This document shows positions 17,154-27,700 of a DNA stretch of 64,000 bases, in pieces (the first letter of the stretch is position 1; every line of letters begins with the position of its first letter). This DNA comes from Mucilaginibacter sp. GTDB taxonomy: Bacteria > Bacteroidota > Bacteroidia > Sphingobacteriales > Sphingobacteriaceae. The notes beneath the pieces were generated by a model. The model did not search any database. It was not told where the DNA came from and was given only the letters and a program-made list of their open reading frames with translations. The translations under genes and the position numbers were made by a program. The stretch covers positions 124,001 to 188,000 of the forward strand of contig NZ_JAQBOF010000029.1 of assembly GCF_028288185.1 (NCBI RefSeq), written 5' to 3'.

Positions 17154-18554
17154 ATGTCTAAGATAAAGCCGATTTCATTACGTCGATTTAACGCCTATTG
17201 TTATGTGCGGATCCCCTACTTGTTAGTCTCCTTCAATGAAATTGCTTGGTATGAAGCATACAATACGAAATTATTAGGCACTATCGTGGAAGACACCGAC
17301 GGCGAGTTTAATTATATGATTCTCGCCAGGGATAAAAGAAAGATTTTTCGAGCCTGGGATTTTGGCGACATCTATGAAAGCAAAGATGAAGCTGAGCTTG
17401 CTATGGTTGTAGCCTTTGAAAGATACGAAAATGATGGCCAGACGATCTACGAGCAAGGCGATGAAAAAAACCTGCCGCATGAATTTTTAGTACCTCAAGT
17501 TCCCGAGGAGAAACTTCACCCCTATTATAAAATCCTGGATACGCCGGGACATGAGGGCGCCAAAAATTTGATCAACGAGATCATTTACAGTTTTGTGGAT
17601 GTTGATGGCAATTACCTAAAAGACTTTCAGACCACCGGCTTTGATGGCAGGCTTTGGGAACTATACTTGTATATTTATTTTCAATCTGCTGGTTTTGATC
17701 TGAATAACGATCATAAAGCACCGGATTTTCTGGTTTCATATTGGGGGCAAGAATTTGCTATTGAGGCCGTCACTGTCAATAAAAGCGAGCTTTTGGATGT
17801 CGGGAACCCCACCAACTTAAAAGAAGCATTTCTTTTGAGTTTGGATTATATGCCGATCAAATATGGCAGTTCCCTGATTGGTAAACTCCGAAAAAAATAT
17901 TGGGAAAAAGAACACGTAAAAGACAAGCCATTAATTATTGCCGTTCACGATTTTCACCAACCATCAACGATGGAGCACTTGGGCTCGATGACCTGGTCAA
18001 GAAGTGCATTGATCTATTATTTATACGGTATTAGACCAACGTATAAAACCAACGAGGACGGTACCATTAACTTAGGCGTCGTAGACACTAAAAACGGAAT
18101 CAGTCAGGAGTTTGTGAAAATCGATTGGCATGAATGGAAGGGCAAAAAAATTGAAGCCGGTTTCTTCTGCCTTCCAGACGCTGAAAACATCAGCGCTGTA
18201 TTATTTTCCAATAACGGTACCCTGACCACATTCAACCGTATGGGTCAACTGGCCGGGCTGGGCTCACCGGATGTCAGAATGTTAAGAGTAATGGACGTTT
18301 TTAATCATGATCCGAATTCCATTACGCCGCACCACGTTTCCAAATATATCGATCAGGATGATTATGAAGAAGCCTGGGGTGACGGCCTGGTAATGTATCA
18401 TAACCCAAATGCTAAACACCCGGTAGATATCAATTGCTTTCAAGGTATATCCCATATGTTCTTTGATAAAGACCGCCTTATCGTTTATGGATACCCAGAA
18501 CCCAATAATGTACTTAATTCGATGACGGTTGTGTTTATCCCAAAAAAAGAATAG
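17154..18554 (+). CDS. Putative PD-(D/E)XK nuclease-like protein
   Basis: The 466-residue protein has no motif-certain assignment. Around residues 165-207 it shows a PD-(D/E)XK-like pattern: FDGRLWELYLYIYFQSAGFD (helix with E), then APDFLVSYWGQEFAIEAVTV, giving the D and E-x-V positions; the lysine is not obvious. A TAACTTTA box lies 8 bp upstream of the ATG. The next two genes follow with short spacing and overlap, so the three form an operon, possibly with the HNH gene. Nuclease function is inferred and unproven. Confidence 0.6.
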   Translation: MSKIKPISLRRFNAYCYVRIPYLLVSFNEIAWYEAYNTKLLGTIVEDTDGEFNYMILARDKRKIFRAWDFGDIYESKDEAELAMVVAFERYENDGQTIYEQGDEKNLPHEFLVPQVPEEKLHPYYKILDTPGHEGAKNLINEIIYSFVDVDGNYLKDFQTTGFDGRLWELYLYIYFQSAGFDLNNDHKAPDFLVSYWGQEFAIEAVTVNKSELLDVGNPTNLKEAFLLSLDYMPIKYGSSLIGKLRKKYWEKEHVKDKPLIIAVHDFHQPSTMEHLGSMTWSRSALIYYLYGIRPTYKTNEDGTINLGVVDTKNGISQEFVKIDWHEWKGKKIEAGFFCLPDAENISAVLFSNNGTLTTFNRMGQLAGLGSPDVRMLRVMDVFNHDPNSITPHHVSKYIDQDDYEEAWGDGLVMYHNPNAKHPVDINCFQGISHMFFDKDRLIVYGYPEPNNVLNSMTVVFIPKKE

Positions 18555-18579
18555 CGATATTTGTGCTTTCCATAAACAT

Positions 18580-19221
18580 ATGTCACATCAAGGAGAAGAA
18601 GATATTTTTGAAATTGTAGAGTCTACCGAAAACTTTGATTTTTGGTCAGAACAAAGTTTTGTACCTAGTGAATTCAAAGATCAGGTCAAAAATGCCGATA
18701 TCCTTTTTGTCCCGGCATTGGGTTATGGCGCAAACACCAGTCCTAATTTCCCGCCACTGACTGAAGAATTATTAGCATATTTTAAGGAACATTTACCAGC
18801 AGATTATAAAGTTGATATTGCGATTGGTGACGAAAATTCCCCTACGCTTGTGTTAAACAGCGATTATAAGAGATTTGGAAAAATCGTGATTACATTAGTA
18901 GCAATTCCTGTATTTGTAAATGTTTTTTCAGAGTATATAAAAAACAAACTCGCGGAAAGCCCAAAGCCCAACATTACAATTATCAACACCACGAACAATC
19001 AATTAGTACCCCCAACTGTCATCCCGCAACAAAAGCCAATAAAAAAGACTTCTAGAGCACCACACCGATTCCTGGAACCTGCGAAAGTTAGTTTTACAGT
19101 AACCGTAGTAGATACAAATGGCCGGTCTATCAAATATGATTATAAAGGTCCTGCAAGTGAAGTTAAAAAGGTTACAGATGTCATTCAACAAGACTGGATC
19201 AAACCTAATGACAATAAGTGA
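18580..19221 (+). CDS. Hypothetical protein with one transmembrane segment
   Basis: ATG 18580 gives 213 residues; an upstream TTG frame overlapping the previous gene is less likely. The N-terminal ~100 residues are soluble and acidic (NADILFVPALGYGANTSPNF). A hydrophobic span (IVITLVAIPVFVNVF) near residues 108-122 is followed by a C-terminal domain rich in beta strands (FTVTVVDTNGRSIKYDYKG). Family not recognised. The next gene starts 14 bp inside its 3' end. Confidence 0.65.
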   Translation: MSHQGEEDIFEIVESTENFDFWSEQSFVPSEFKDQVKNADILFVPALGYGANTSPNFPPLTEELLAYFKEHLPADYKVDIAIGDENSPTLVLNSDYKRFGKIVITLVAIPVFVNVFSEYIKNKLAESPKPNITIINTTNNQLVPPTVIPQQKPIKKTSRAPHRFLEPAKVSFTVTVVDTNGRSIKYDYKGPASEVKKVTDVIQQDWIKPNDNK

Positions 19222-20050
19222 TTTTAATAAAAAACTTCAACAGCTTGGGAGTATTTCTGTCGATCTACCATTTTTAGAAGCTGAAGCCTTATTACTGAAG
19301 GCTCAAGCGGTTGAAAATAATGATGAGGCACTAGCTAAGCAATTATGGATCGCTGTGCAGATCATTAAAACTCATCGTGATTTTTTAGAAGTTTTTCGTT
19401 TACTACGAAGTAAAAAATATCAGGATGCGTGGTTCTTATTAGAACGTATCGATATAGAAATTATTTTTTTGAAACGACATTTTGACCTATCATCAAATGC
19501 GTTTAAGATTAAATGGATATCGAGAACAGTTACGTTGCTGCAAGCTTTATTTCCTTATCGTTTGTTTATCAGCACAGAAATGCTGACCCTACAAGAATCT
19601 TGTGGAATTTGTAAGCAGCAAGTATCTATTCGTAAACCCTGCGGTCACCGGATCGGAGAGATTTACGGCGGCGAAATGTGCACCCGGGAGATAACAAAAA
19701 TGGACTTTATCGGCACCGTTTTGGTTGAAACCCCCGGAAACAAATATTCTGTATTATTCAATGAAAGCGATGACCCAAAAGCCAGAGATGAGCAATATGC
19801 AACGCTGGTGCTTTTATTGTCAGTTATTAAGAATCCATACGAACATTGGGGGTTAAGGATTGAACAACGGCAAATACCGCACAGTCATTATCCAAATTTA
19901 AAAGCCGATCAACTGTGTCCCTGTGGTGAGGGAAAGTCATATAAAGAGTGTTGCCTAATGGAATCCGGTATCAATTATTTTCATTATGAAATATTACTCG
20001 GGGATAAACAGCTAAAGCGATATCAAAAAAAATCAAAGCGTAAGAAATGA
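19208..20050 (+). CDS. SEC-C motif zinc-binding protein
   Basis: I start at ATG 19208, overlapping the preceding stop by 14 bp, which gives 280 residues. A C-terminal SEC-C zinc motif (CPCGEGKSYKECC, near residues 237-249) and a central CGICKQQ...CGHRIGEIYGGEMC cysteine/histidine set suggest two zinc sites. SEC-C motifs are found in SecA and in many nuclease- or toxin-linked proteins as binding modules. The N-terminal half is helical. It belongs to the operon with the nuclease-like and TM proteins. Confidence 0.75.
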   Translation: MTISDFNKKLQQLGSISVDLPFLEAEALLLKAQAVENNDEALAKQLWIAVQIIKTHRDFLEVFRLLRSKKYQDAWFLLERIDIEIIFLKRHFDLSSNAFKIKWISRTVTLLQALFPYRLFISTEMLTLQESCGICKQQVSIRKPCGHRIGEIYGGEMCTREITKMDFIGTVLVETPGNKYSVLFNESDDPKARDEQYATLVLLLSVIKNPYEHWGLRIEQRQIPHSHYPNLKADQLCPCGEGKSYKECCLMESGINYFHYEILLGDKQLKRYQKKSKRKK

Positions 20051-20122
20051 TAAGAGTTCAAGCATATTAGCCGGTAGATGGGTTATTGCTAATAAATACC
20101 GCTTTTACCGTAGACTTACTAG

Positions 20123-21664
20123 TTATTTGGCACCGCGCATAGCGTTGCGGTTACGTGTGTGATGGGTTTCGCTGAAGTGAGCTTTGACGAGTTCTTTACC
20201 CCATATTTTACGGCCGGCACGCTTAGGGTTGATTTTGAAATGTTGGTTGCGGGTGGAAAAATGTAGATCAACGGCCGCTTTGCATTCATCTGTGCTATCA
20301 TAATCACTGTTATGGATAACGGCTTTGGCCAAGCCGCAGAAAACCGACTCGATTACGTTAAGGAACTGGGTGCAAGATGGCAATGGGGCTAATTTAATTT
20401 CAGGCTTCCGAGTGTTGTTATGATCTTCGATATAGGTTTTGAGTATTTTGGAATTATGCCAGCTGACAGCGTCCCAGCATAAATAGAGTCTTTCTTGATC
20501 GCCATACTGCGTAATGAGTAGATCAATTAACTTAATCATTTCAAACGTATTTTTCTTTTGGGAATAAAAATGAGTGACCTGGTTGGTCGATAGTTCAAGC
20601 GCGGCGGTACAGATGATAAAGCCTTTGCATTTTTGCTTTTCCGGCACAATATCTGGTGAGGCCGCGTTATGTTTGAGCGTACGTCCACCCTTGATGCGAA
20701 TACCGACCGGACCGTATTCGTCAACAGAGAAGAATTTTTCGTTAGGTTTTAATTGTTGCAGTATGTACTGGATCAGGTTGATCTTCTCGCGGAATTTCGG
20801 GTCCTGGCTGGTCAGCATATCCCGTGACTTTTTGTAGCTGTAGCCAAGGGCTTTTAAGGAATGTGAGATCTGCATATAAGAAACTTGGCCAGGATAAATA
20901 CGGTTATAAATTTCGGTCAAGGCCAGGATCGTCCAACTCGTGCGATTGACGCCATATAATTTCGGAGTTTCATGTATTAATTTAACCAAATTCTTCTTGC
21001 GATCTGTGATTCGCTTGACTACACCCTTGTTCATTTTACGGGGTGCCAATTCAAATCCAGCTAAACCTTTGGTGAGGTAAATATGAAGCCAATCATTAAC
21101 CGACTTGCGCTCGCAGTCAGCTTTTTCCATAATGCGGGTTTTATTGCAACCCTCCAGTGCGGCGCGCAAGGTCGCAGCGATCTGCCAGCGCCGGTGATCA
21201 TTTCCGTGCCGCCATTTAGCCAGCACCTTCAGATCGGCTTCCGGAATATGTGCGATCAACTTTGGCGGTTCCCAACCCGGATGCTCGGCAAGCCACCCGT
21301 AATAAAAATCTTTAAATGGAAAATAACTATATCCCTTCGGGTAAAGCGCATGATACTTCACCCACACCGGTTTCGCTTTTGTTCCTGGGTTTTCTGCCTT
21401 TATCATATCGGGCAGCACCTTCATCAGTTCCACATACAAATGTGTAGGCTGGTGCGGTTTGACCGGCTCAGGCATATAGAAATCCATGTCTTCCAAACGT
21501 TCAGGGTAAGCAGTTTTGATCCGTTCGAATTCCTGCTTATAACGCCAGGAGGTGACGGTTGATATCTTTAAATCCTTGGCCACCTGGTAAGTATTCAAAT
21601 GCCCCTCAATGAACAGTTTGCGCATCGCATTCATTTTGACTTGAGAAATTTGATGACGTTGCAT
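20123..21664 (-). CDS. IS630-type (DDE) transposase
   Basis: The 513-residue protein has an N-terminal HTH (HLNTYQVAKDLKISTVTSWR), a second HTH around residues 175-200 and an IS630/Tc1-type DDE core. The core shows FFSVDEYGPVG (first D near 313), LCWDAVSWHNS (second D near 393) and LNVIESVF (E near 435). It is longer than usual IS630 transposases (~340) because of the extended N-terminus. No terminal inverted repeats or TA duplication could be matched by eye in the flanks, so the element's ends are undefined. It separates two defence clusters. Confidence 0.85.
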   Translation of the reverse strand: MQRHQISQVKMNAMRKLFIEGHLNTYQVAKDLKISTVTSWRYKQEFERIKTAYPERLEDMDFYMPEPVKPHQPTHLYVELMKVLPDMIKAENPGTKAKPVWVKYHALYPKGYSYFPFKDFYYGWLAEHPGWEPPKLIAHIPEADLKVLAKWRHGNDHRRWQIAATLRAALEGCNKTRIMEKADCERKSVNDWLHIYLTKGLAGFELAPRKMNKGVVKRITDRKKNLVKLIHETPKLYGVNRTSWTILALTEIYNRIYPGQVSYMQISHSLKALGYSYKKSRDMLTSQDPKFREKINLIQYILQQLKPNEKFFSVDEYGPVGIRIKGGRTLKHNAASPDIVPEKQKCKGFIICTAALELSTNQVTHFYSQKKNTFEMIKLIDLLITQYGDQERLYLCWDAVSWHNSKILKTYIEDHNNTRKPEIKLAPLPSCTQFLNVIESVFCGLAKAVIHNSDYDSTDECKAAVDLHFSTRNQHFKINPKRAGRKIWGKELVKAHFSETHHTRNRNAMRGAK

Positions 21665-21749
21665 GATGTTTTTTTAGGAGAACAGCTGGCACGATAGAAG
21701 GTTCTCGCATTTGATGATATAAAAAACTAATTTTTTTCGCATTAAACTT

Positions 21750-21791
21750 TATATTTGCTTAACCTGCCCCTAAAAAGTACTTGTTAAGCAA
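21750..21791 (+). promoter_or_regulatory. Promoter box and 9-bp perfect inverted repeat before the ABC-3C operon
   Basis: TATATTTG (21750-21757) fits the Bacteroidota -7 consensus TAnnTTTG. TTGCTTAAC (21755-21763) and GTTAAGCAA (21783-21791) form a perfect 9-bp inverted repeat with a 19-nt spacer; it overlaps the -7 box and covers the likely transcription start. This is a typical repressor operator layout. The ATG follows 47 bp later. Confidence 0.55.
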
Positions 21792-21838
21792 CCAAACCTA
21801 AAGCTTTGAATCCGCTTACTTTTTGGGAATAAATCACG

Positions 21839-22921
21839 ATGAATGCAAGCATGAAAATCAACATTTTACAAGCTTTTAATGGCGATGCTATCCATATCAA
21901 CTACAAGGACGAAACGGGTGCGTCAAAAAATGTGGTGATTGATAGTGGCCCTTCGCCAGCCTTTAGCAAGAAAGGTCCAAAAGGCAAAGCGGTTTATGGC
22001 GATTTTTTTGCCCTGGTCACAGAAATTAAGCGGAAAGAAGAAATCATTGACTTGCTTATTGTAACCCATATTGACGACGACCATATAGATGGCTTGTTGA
22101 AATGGATCAAAACCGATCCGGAAGCTTACAAGCTGATCGGGCAAGTTTGGTTTAATTCAGGAAAGTTGATTGCTGCGCATCTTAATAAGCCCGAAAATCC
22201 AGAACTGGAAATAGCTTTGGCTTTAGATGAAAACTTTGAGACGAGTGTCAAACAGGGAATTACTTTCGAATCTTATATTACCAATAATGGTTTGTTGCTA
22301 ACGGAAATTATTCATGCCGGTAAGGAACTTAATTTTGGACCGCTGCATTTCGAGTTTCTTTCGCCTGACCGACAAAAACTCAGTGATCTATTAGTATTAT
22401 GGAAAAAAGAAGCGCCTGATTACGATACCTCCGGGCGACGTGGCGACTATACAAAAACACTCAAAGAATTACTGGAGACGGATCGCTTCGTTTCGGACAA
22501 CCGTTGCGCTAATGGGAGTTCTATCGCATTCATTTTAAGCTACAAGACAAGGAAATATTTATTCTTAGGCGATAGTCATCCCGGTGTTATTTGCGAACAA
22601 ATCAAAAAACTCAATTACAGCGAAAGCAATCCATTGTCTGTTGAATTTGTCAAGATTTCTCACCACGGCAGCGCTGCGAATACCTGCCCCGGCCTGTTGA
22701 AATTTATAGCTTCTGATCATTATATTTTGAGTACGGACGGATTACAGCATGGGCACCCCGACAAGTCGCTGATCGCCCGGATCATCGCACATAATCCTAA
22801 ATCTACTATCCGGTTCAATTATCCAGAATTGATCGACTATATATTTTCAGAACAGGATTATCAGGATTTTCCTGATTTTTCTGCCGAAGGCGTTAACGAT
22901 ATACCAATAACAAATGACTGA
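21839..22921 (+). CDS. MBL-fold hydrolase, first gene of an ABC-3C-type operon
   Basis: The 360-residue metallo-beta-lactamase-fold protein has the HxDxDH motif THIDDDH (H77, D79, D81, H82) and FVKISHHGSAAN further on, like the ComEC C-terminal MBL domain. It is expected to be a metal-dependent phosphodiesterase or nuclease-type hydrolase. Its stop overlaps the protease start by 8 bp. MBL proteins recur with ABC-3C modules as accessory or effector parts; that role is inferred. Start may also be the ATG at 21851. Confidence 0.88.
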   Translation: MNASMKINILQAFNGDAIHINYKDETGASKNVVIDSGPSPAFSKKGPKGKAVYGDFFALVTEIKRKEEIIDLLIVTHIDDDHIDGLLKWIKTDPEAYKLIGQVWFNSGKLIAAHLNKPENPELEIALALDENFETSVKQGITFESYITNNGLLLTEIIHAGKELNFGPLHFEFLSPDRQKLSDLLVLWKKEAPDYDTSGRRGDYTKTLKELLETDRFVSDNRCANGSSIAFILSYKTRKYLFLGDSHPGVICEQIKKLNYSESNPLSVEFVKISHHGSAANTCPGLLKFIASDHYILSTDGLQHGHPDKSLIARIIAHNPKSTIRFNYPELIDYIFSEQDYQDFPDFSAEGVNDIPITND

Positions 22922-24242
22922 TCAATTTCGCCCTTATACCGTGATTGTCAACCAAGGCAGCGGCTGTTTGATCCAACCGGCGACAGATGCTTACAGCTAC
23001 ATTCTGACGGCTAAGCATAATATTACCAATGCCGGAGAAACTTTAAATTTATTACAGCGTTTTCAGGCGGAAAACAACGTTTGGAATGCATTGGATATAC
23101 CTTTTAATCCATTGGTGGCGGGCGAAAATTATTTTCCTCATCCGCAGTATGATATAGCTATCATTAAGGTCGACCGGCTCCCTGGCTTGGAAAACATTTA
23201 TAGAATTGATCAGTTCGACCTGCAACGCTATCACCTTGCTGGCTATCCTGATACACGGAGAAAGGCTAATGCAAACACCCCGTCAAATTGGTTCCGATGT
23301 GATTCCGATTTAACCATTTATGGCGTTAACGATGGCTCACGGGAAGCGCAAATACCAGGTAATCCTGACAAATCAGAGGTAGACGGGCATTCTGGCGGGC
23401 CAATATTAGCAGAACGAGACGGGAAAATATTACTGACAGGCATAGAAGTAAGAATGGTGGAAGCAGTTGGCGAACAATTGGGACGCATTGTTTTTTATCC
23501 AATGACGGCTTTTGATGAAATTGTTAAGGTTAATGCAAACGAGTTGGCTATTATCGAGCCATCGTTTATGCGTTGCTTTTCTTTCCTGACAAATGATGTT
23601 TTCGAATTAGATGCCGGATTTTCCACGCAAAACGTCTTAGGCGTTAAAAACTATTTATTGCACAAAGCAAGCCAGATCACCAGTGATGAATGCACTCCTG
23701 TCGCCATTAAGAACTTCTTCAATCAGCGCCTGTTGTTAGACAAACAGCCGGAGGAAGTACTGTTATCTAAAGAGATATGGTGTACCTGGCTGGAATTTAT
23801 GACTATAATGAATATCCTGAGAACTACACCGATAGCCATGTCCAATTTGGAAGAAGTGTTTAATTCAGTGAGGCTCTTATTTTCCGGTTCTTTAAAAGAC
23901 TGGAGTTCAGAATTGACCAACATGGTATACTCAGATTATAAAGGGTTGAATGACAAGGGAGTCGTAGTGATTGGCATGAGTAAACCGCCTGCGAATAATG
24001 AGTATATCATTGATGAACAAAAAATTCCGATGATCGCGCAAGCAAGGGCATCAAGAGACCGAAATAAAATACTAATCAATGAAGGCATGAGTTTTCCTTT
24101 TGACCATTTTAAATTCGTGCATATCGATTATTTTAAAGGCCAGTCTATTATCGCGAAACATGCAGAGTGGGCCGCTTTGACGACCGATGCGGAATATTTA
24201 CAAAAATTAAAAACGGAGTATGAGCAATTATTCACAGCTTAA
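22914..24242 (+). CDS. Trypsin-like serine protease with ABC-3C C-terminal domain
   Basis: The 442-residue protein has a chymotrypsin-fold N-terminal domain with a full triad: H35 (TAKHN), D80 (PQYDIAIIKVD) and S160 (DGHSGGPIL). The C-terminal half (about residues 215-440) carries LSKEIWCTWLEFMTIMNILR and resembles the C-terminal domain that defines effector components of ABC-three-component conflict systems. It has no signal peptide, so it likely acts in the cytoplasm on self or phage proteins. Start overlaps the MBL stop by 8 bp, and its end overlaps the next gene by 23 bp. Confidence 0.85.
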   Translation: MTDQFRPYTVIVNQGSGCLIQPATDAYSYILTAKHNITNAGETLNLLQRFQAENNVWNALDIPFNPLVAGENYFPHPQYDIAIIKVDRLPGLENIYRIDQFDLQRYHLAGYPDTRRKANANTPSNWFRCDSDLTIYGVNDGSREAQIPGNPDKSEVDGHSGGPILAERDGKILLTGIEVRMVEAVGEQLGRIVFYPMTAFDEIVKVNANELAIIEPSFMRCFSFLTNDVFELDAGFSTQNVLGVKNYLLHKASQITSDECTPVAIKNFFNQRLLLDKQPEEVLLSKEIWCTWLEFMTIMNILRTTPIAMSNLEEVFNSVRLLFSGSLKDWSSELTNMVYSDYKGLNDKGVVVIGMSKPPANNEYIIDEQKIPMIAQARASRDRNKILINEGMSFPFDHFKFVHIDYFKGQSIIAKHAEWAALTTDAEYLQKLKTEYEQLFTA

Positions 24243-24780
24243 AGAAGAGGTGCTGGGGTACCTGCGGGAAATGTTTCCTGATATCAAAGTACAAATAAGC
24301 GAAGTGACTTATTGCGGGCAGATCAGCGTTGTTTTTATCAAATCTCCGACACAGGATCGTCTAACCGAAATATGGAATGATATCTCCAATGCGGTGGCTA
24401 TATATTACCAGACCAAACTGAACACCGAATTTGAGCGCTGGAATTTATATCTCTTTTACATTTTGGAATCAGCAGCGGAAAAAGGTTTAAAGTACCGGAT
24501 TGAAAATGATCCGGTTTCCAGCCGCAAAATAGTAATCGATAACTATCCTGGCGTGTTGGACGCAGCGGGCATGGCTGCAATTATCAGTCAGCATATCACC
24601 AATACCAATCTCGATATCAGCGCGCAGCAACCTGCTCCAATACCATTTACGAAACACAGCATTATTGGAACTGAAATCGATGCCGTATTGGCTGCGACCG
24701 GGAAAACCAAAGGTAAAAGCAGCATTGATGTTGCTGAATTATTGACCAAAATTGAAAATCGTTTGAAGAATGAAATTTAA
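24220..24780 (+). CDS. ABC-three-component system middle component
   Basis: The 186-residue protein matches the middle-component pattern ERWNLYLFYIL and YRIENDPVSSRKIVIDNYPG. In ABC-3C systems it is thought to link the effector to the ATPase. Both ends overlap neighbours (23 bp with the protease, 11 bp with the ATPase), so the three proteins are likely made together and form a complex. No catalytic motif is visible. Confidence 0.85.
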   Translation: MSNYSQLKEEVLGYLREMFPDIKVQISEVTYCGQISVVFIKSPTQDRLTEIWNDISNAVAIYYQTKLNTEFERWNLYLFYILESAAEKGLKYRIENDPVSSRKIVIDNYPGVLDAAGMAAIISQHITNTNLDISAQQPAPIPFTKHSIIGTEIDAVLAATGKTKGKSSIDVAELLTKIENRLKNEI

Positions 24781-27700
24781 GAAGGTAGAGATACAGGCTT
24801 TCAGAGCTTACAACGAAGTTGGAGATGGAACTTTTGATTTTAGTATAGGCAATAGCCAAAATGCCGACCTGATTGGTATTTATGCGCCTAACGGTTTTGG
24901 AAAGACCTCATTTTACGATGCTGTTGAATGGGGCGTCACGAAAAACATCCATCGCTTACTTAAGAAGCATAAGTTCAACATTGAACATGCCAAATCGGAG
25001 AGGAATATCAACGGCAAGGCCAAGCAATATATTTTGCGTAACCGTTTTGCGAAAGATGAAACTCCCGGATATGTTCAATTATTCACTACTAATTCAGCAA
25101 AGCCACTCAAACGGGACATAGTTTTACCACGTGCCGGAAGCGTAGATTACAAATTCAAGGACACAGACACCATCAATCGCTATTTTCAAAAAGTTATTCT
25201 TTCTCAGGAGTGGATTGATGCCTTTTTAAAAGAGGATGATGCAGCCGCACGTTACGAGACATTTATCGAGTATTTTGGCAACGGTCAACTTGACGCCTAT
25301 CGTAAAAAATTAGTCGAACTGTTAATGGCCACCGATAAGCAAATTGAAGATTTAAAAGAAAGGCTTAAAGGTGTACAAAAGGAACTGGACTTTAGTGGTG
25401 ACCAAAATATCCTTAAAAACCTAAACGGCAGAATCACTGCTTTGCAGACTGTCTATCCTGCCCTAAAAATTATCGAAACCGAATTTACCGAAACGGATTT
25501 TGTAAATTTTAAAAACCAGCTTACCGAGTTATTACAAGGGTTGCGCAACCGCGTAATCGTCAACAATAGTTTTTTAGCTAAATATACAAGGTTGTTAAAT
25601 GGTGACGAGCAGCTTCTGGGTATAGAGCGTTACGAAAAAGCAAAAAAGGAACTCACGACTTTACAGCAGCAAATCAAACAGATTGAAAATTTGTTAAAGG
25701 ATTTTCAAAGTCAGGCTGCTTCAGACAATAAACTTAGAAGCAATCTCCGTGAGCAAATCAGCCAAGCCACGAAACAGCAAGGCATTGCGGAGATCATTGG
25801 AAAATTTCCTATTTACCTTCAGTTAGCACAAGACCGGATTACTAACGGTGATCAAACTAAAATCAAACAAGAAGAACTTCGGGCCAAACAACAGGCACTA
25901 CAAGCAGCGCAATCTCAGCTGAAGGAATTAGAACTACAACAAAAATCTTTGCAAAGATCTTTGACTGACATTGATCAGCAACTGAGAACAACATCAGAAA
26001 AACAAGCCGGACAAGTCACTTATGAAGCTGAATATCTTAAGCTGAGCCGGCAATCGGCTGACCAGTTGGAAAAAATCAAATCGATTTCGGCAGGAATAAC
26101 AGCGCGGCAAAATACGGTAGAACGCCTGGCAGCAACAATTAAAGATATTAACCAGGACAAATTCCCATCCGGCGAACATGAAGCCTACAAACGCTATCAG
26201 CAAGTTTTATTGGCTTTGAACGAGGGCAAAAACGAACACGATCGATTGCAAAAAGAGGTCGCCGCATTAAATAGGTTAATCACAGAACGCGAAACGTTCA
26301 ATCAGGAGATCCAGCGATTTGTGACTTTAGGAGCCGAAATCGTAGATAAAGATCAATTATCTATTTGTCCGCTATGCAGCCATGATCACGAGGAATACCA
26401 ATTACTTGCACAGCGCATTGCCGGAAATAACTTGTTGTCTGATGCACTGCAAGGTTTATTGGCCCAAAAAACTTTGCTGGAACAGGCCACAGCCGTTAAT
26501 GAAACCGCTGCAAAGAAAAACAAAGTTGACCTGGTCAATATGCTGGGCAATGAACGTAAAGAAGCTGAAAAACAGCTCGGCGAACTACGCCCTCAACAAC
26601 TTGAAGCGGCTCAGGCCCAAAAAGTTGCCGATGATGCCATCGAAGAACTCAACAAGACCCGTTTAGAGTTCACCAGCTTGTTGGGGAATTTGACGTTCGA
26701 TGATTATCGCACGTTGTTAAATAAAAGACTCAGCGAAACCAATACGAACCTGGCAGCCTTGAAAGGTCAAATTGAATCATTGCAAACGACAATACGCGGT
26801 CACTTGTTGGAAATTGAAACGATCAACGCGACACTTGAAAGCCTTTCTGCGCAATTAAAAACATTAACTTTAAATGAGACCTACCGAGTAGTTTTGCAAT
26901 ACTTTGAAAAAAACTATCCCGGAGTAACACCTACTAAAGAATTATTGGATCAGGAACTACTAAAGATTAAATTAATAGTTGACAGCCTTAAATCGGAAGC
27001 CAGTGAGCTAGAAATACAACAAAAAGCTTTAAGCTTGGCGCTTGACTCTCATCAGAAAGATCAGGTTAATGCCAATCTTAAACTACTGACGGCCCAACAA
27101 AAAACCTTAGAGCAACAAATCAATACTTTTGAATTTTATGCTAAAAATGATTGTGGCATCGATCAGATTACAAAAGCGGCCATTGAAGCAGCGATACTTA
27201 AAGTACAGCTATCACTTGTAGAGGATGACCGGCTTACTAATGAAATTACCTTGATCCAACAACAGCTCGAAAACATACTGCCTTACCTCCGTTTTGAAAA
27301 AGCTAAAGTATCTTTTGATGAGTTAAAGATTCGCATTTCCTTTATGGAAAATACGCTGAAAAAAGAACTGGAGAAAGAGCGTAAAAAAGTCGGCGAACAT
27401 TTGCACAATGAAATTAAAGCGTTCTTTTATGAAGACTTGATCAATGAACTTTATGCTAAAATCGACCCCCACCCAGATTATAAAAAGATTAAGTTTATGT
27501 GCGATTTTAAAGAAGATAAACCCAAGTTGAATGTCTGCGTATGTACGGAAGGTAAAGATGAGCTATTGATTCCCAACCTTTATTTCAGCACAGCACAACT
27601 TAACATCTTAAGCCTGAGCATTTTCCTAGCTAAAGCACTTAATGTTCAAGATGATAATAAAGTACCGGTGGATTGTATATTTATAGATGATCCGATCCAG

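Noticed and set aside
20051..21838. A complete IS630 element with terminal inverted repeats
   Set aside because: No matching ends or TA duplication could be seen around the transposase gene; only the gene is annotated.
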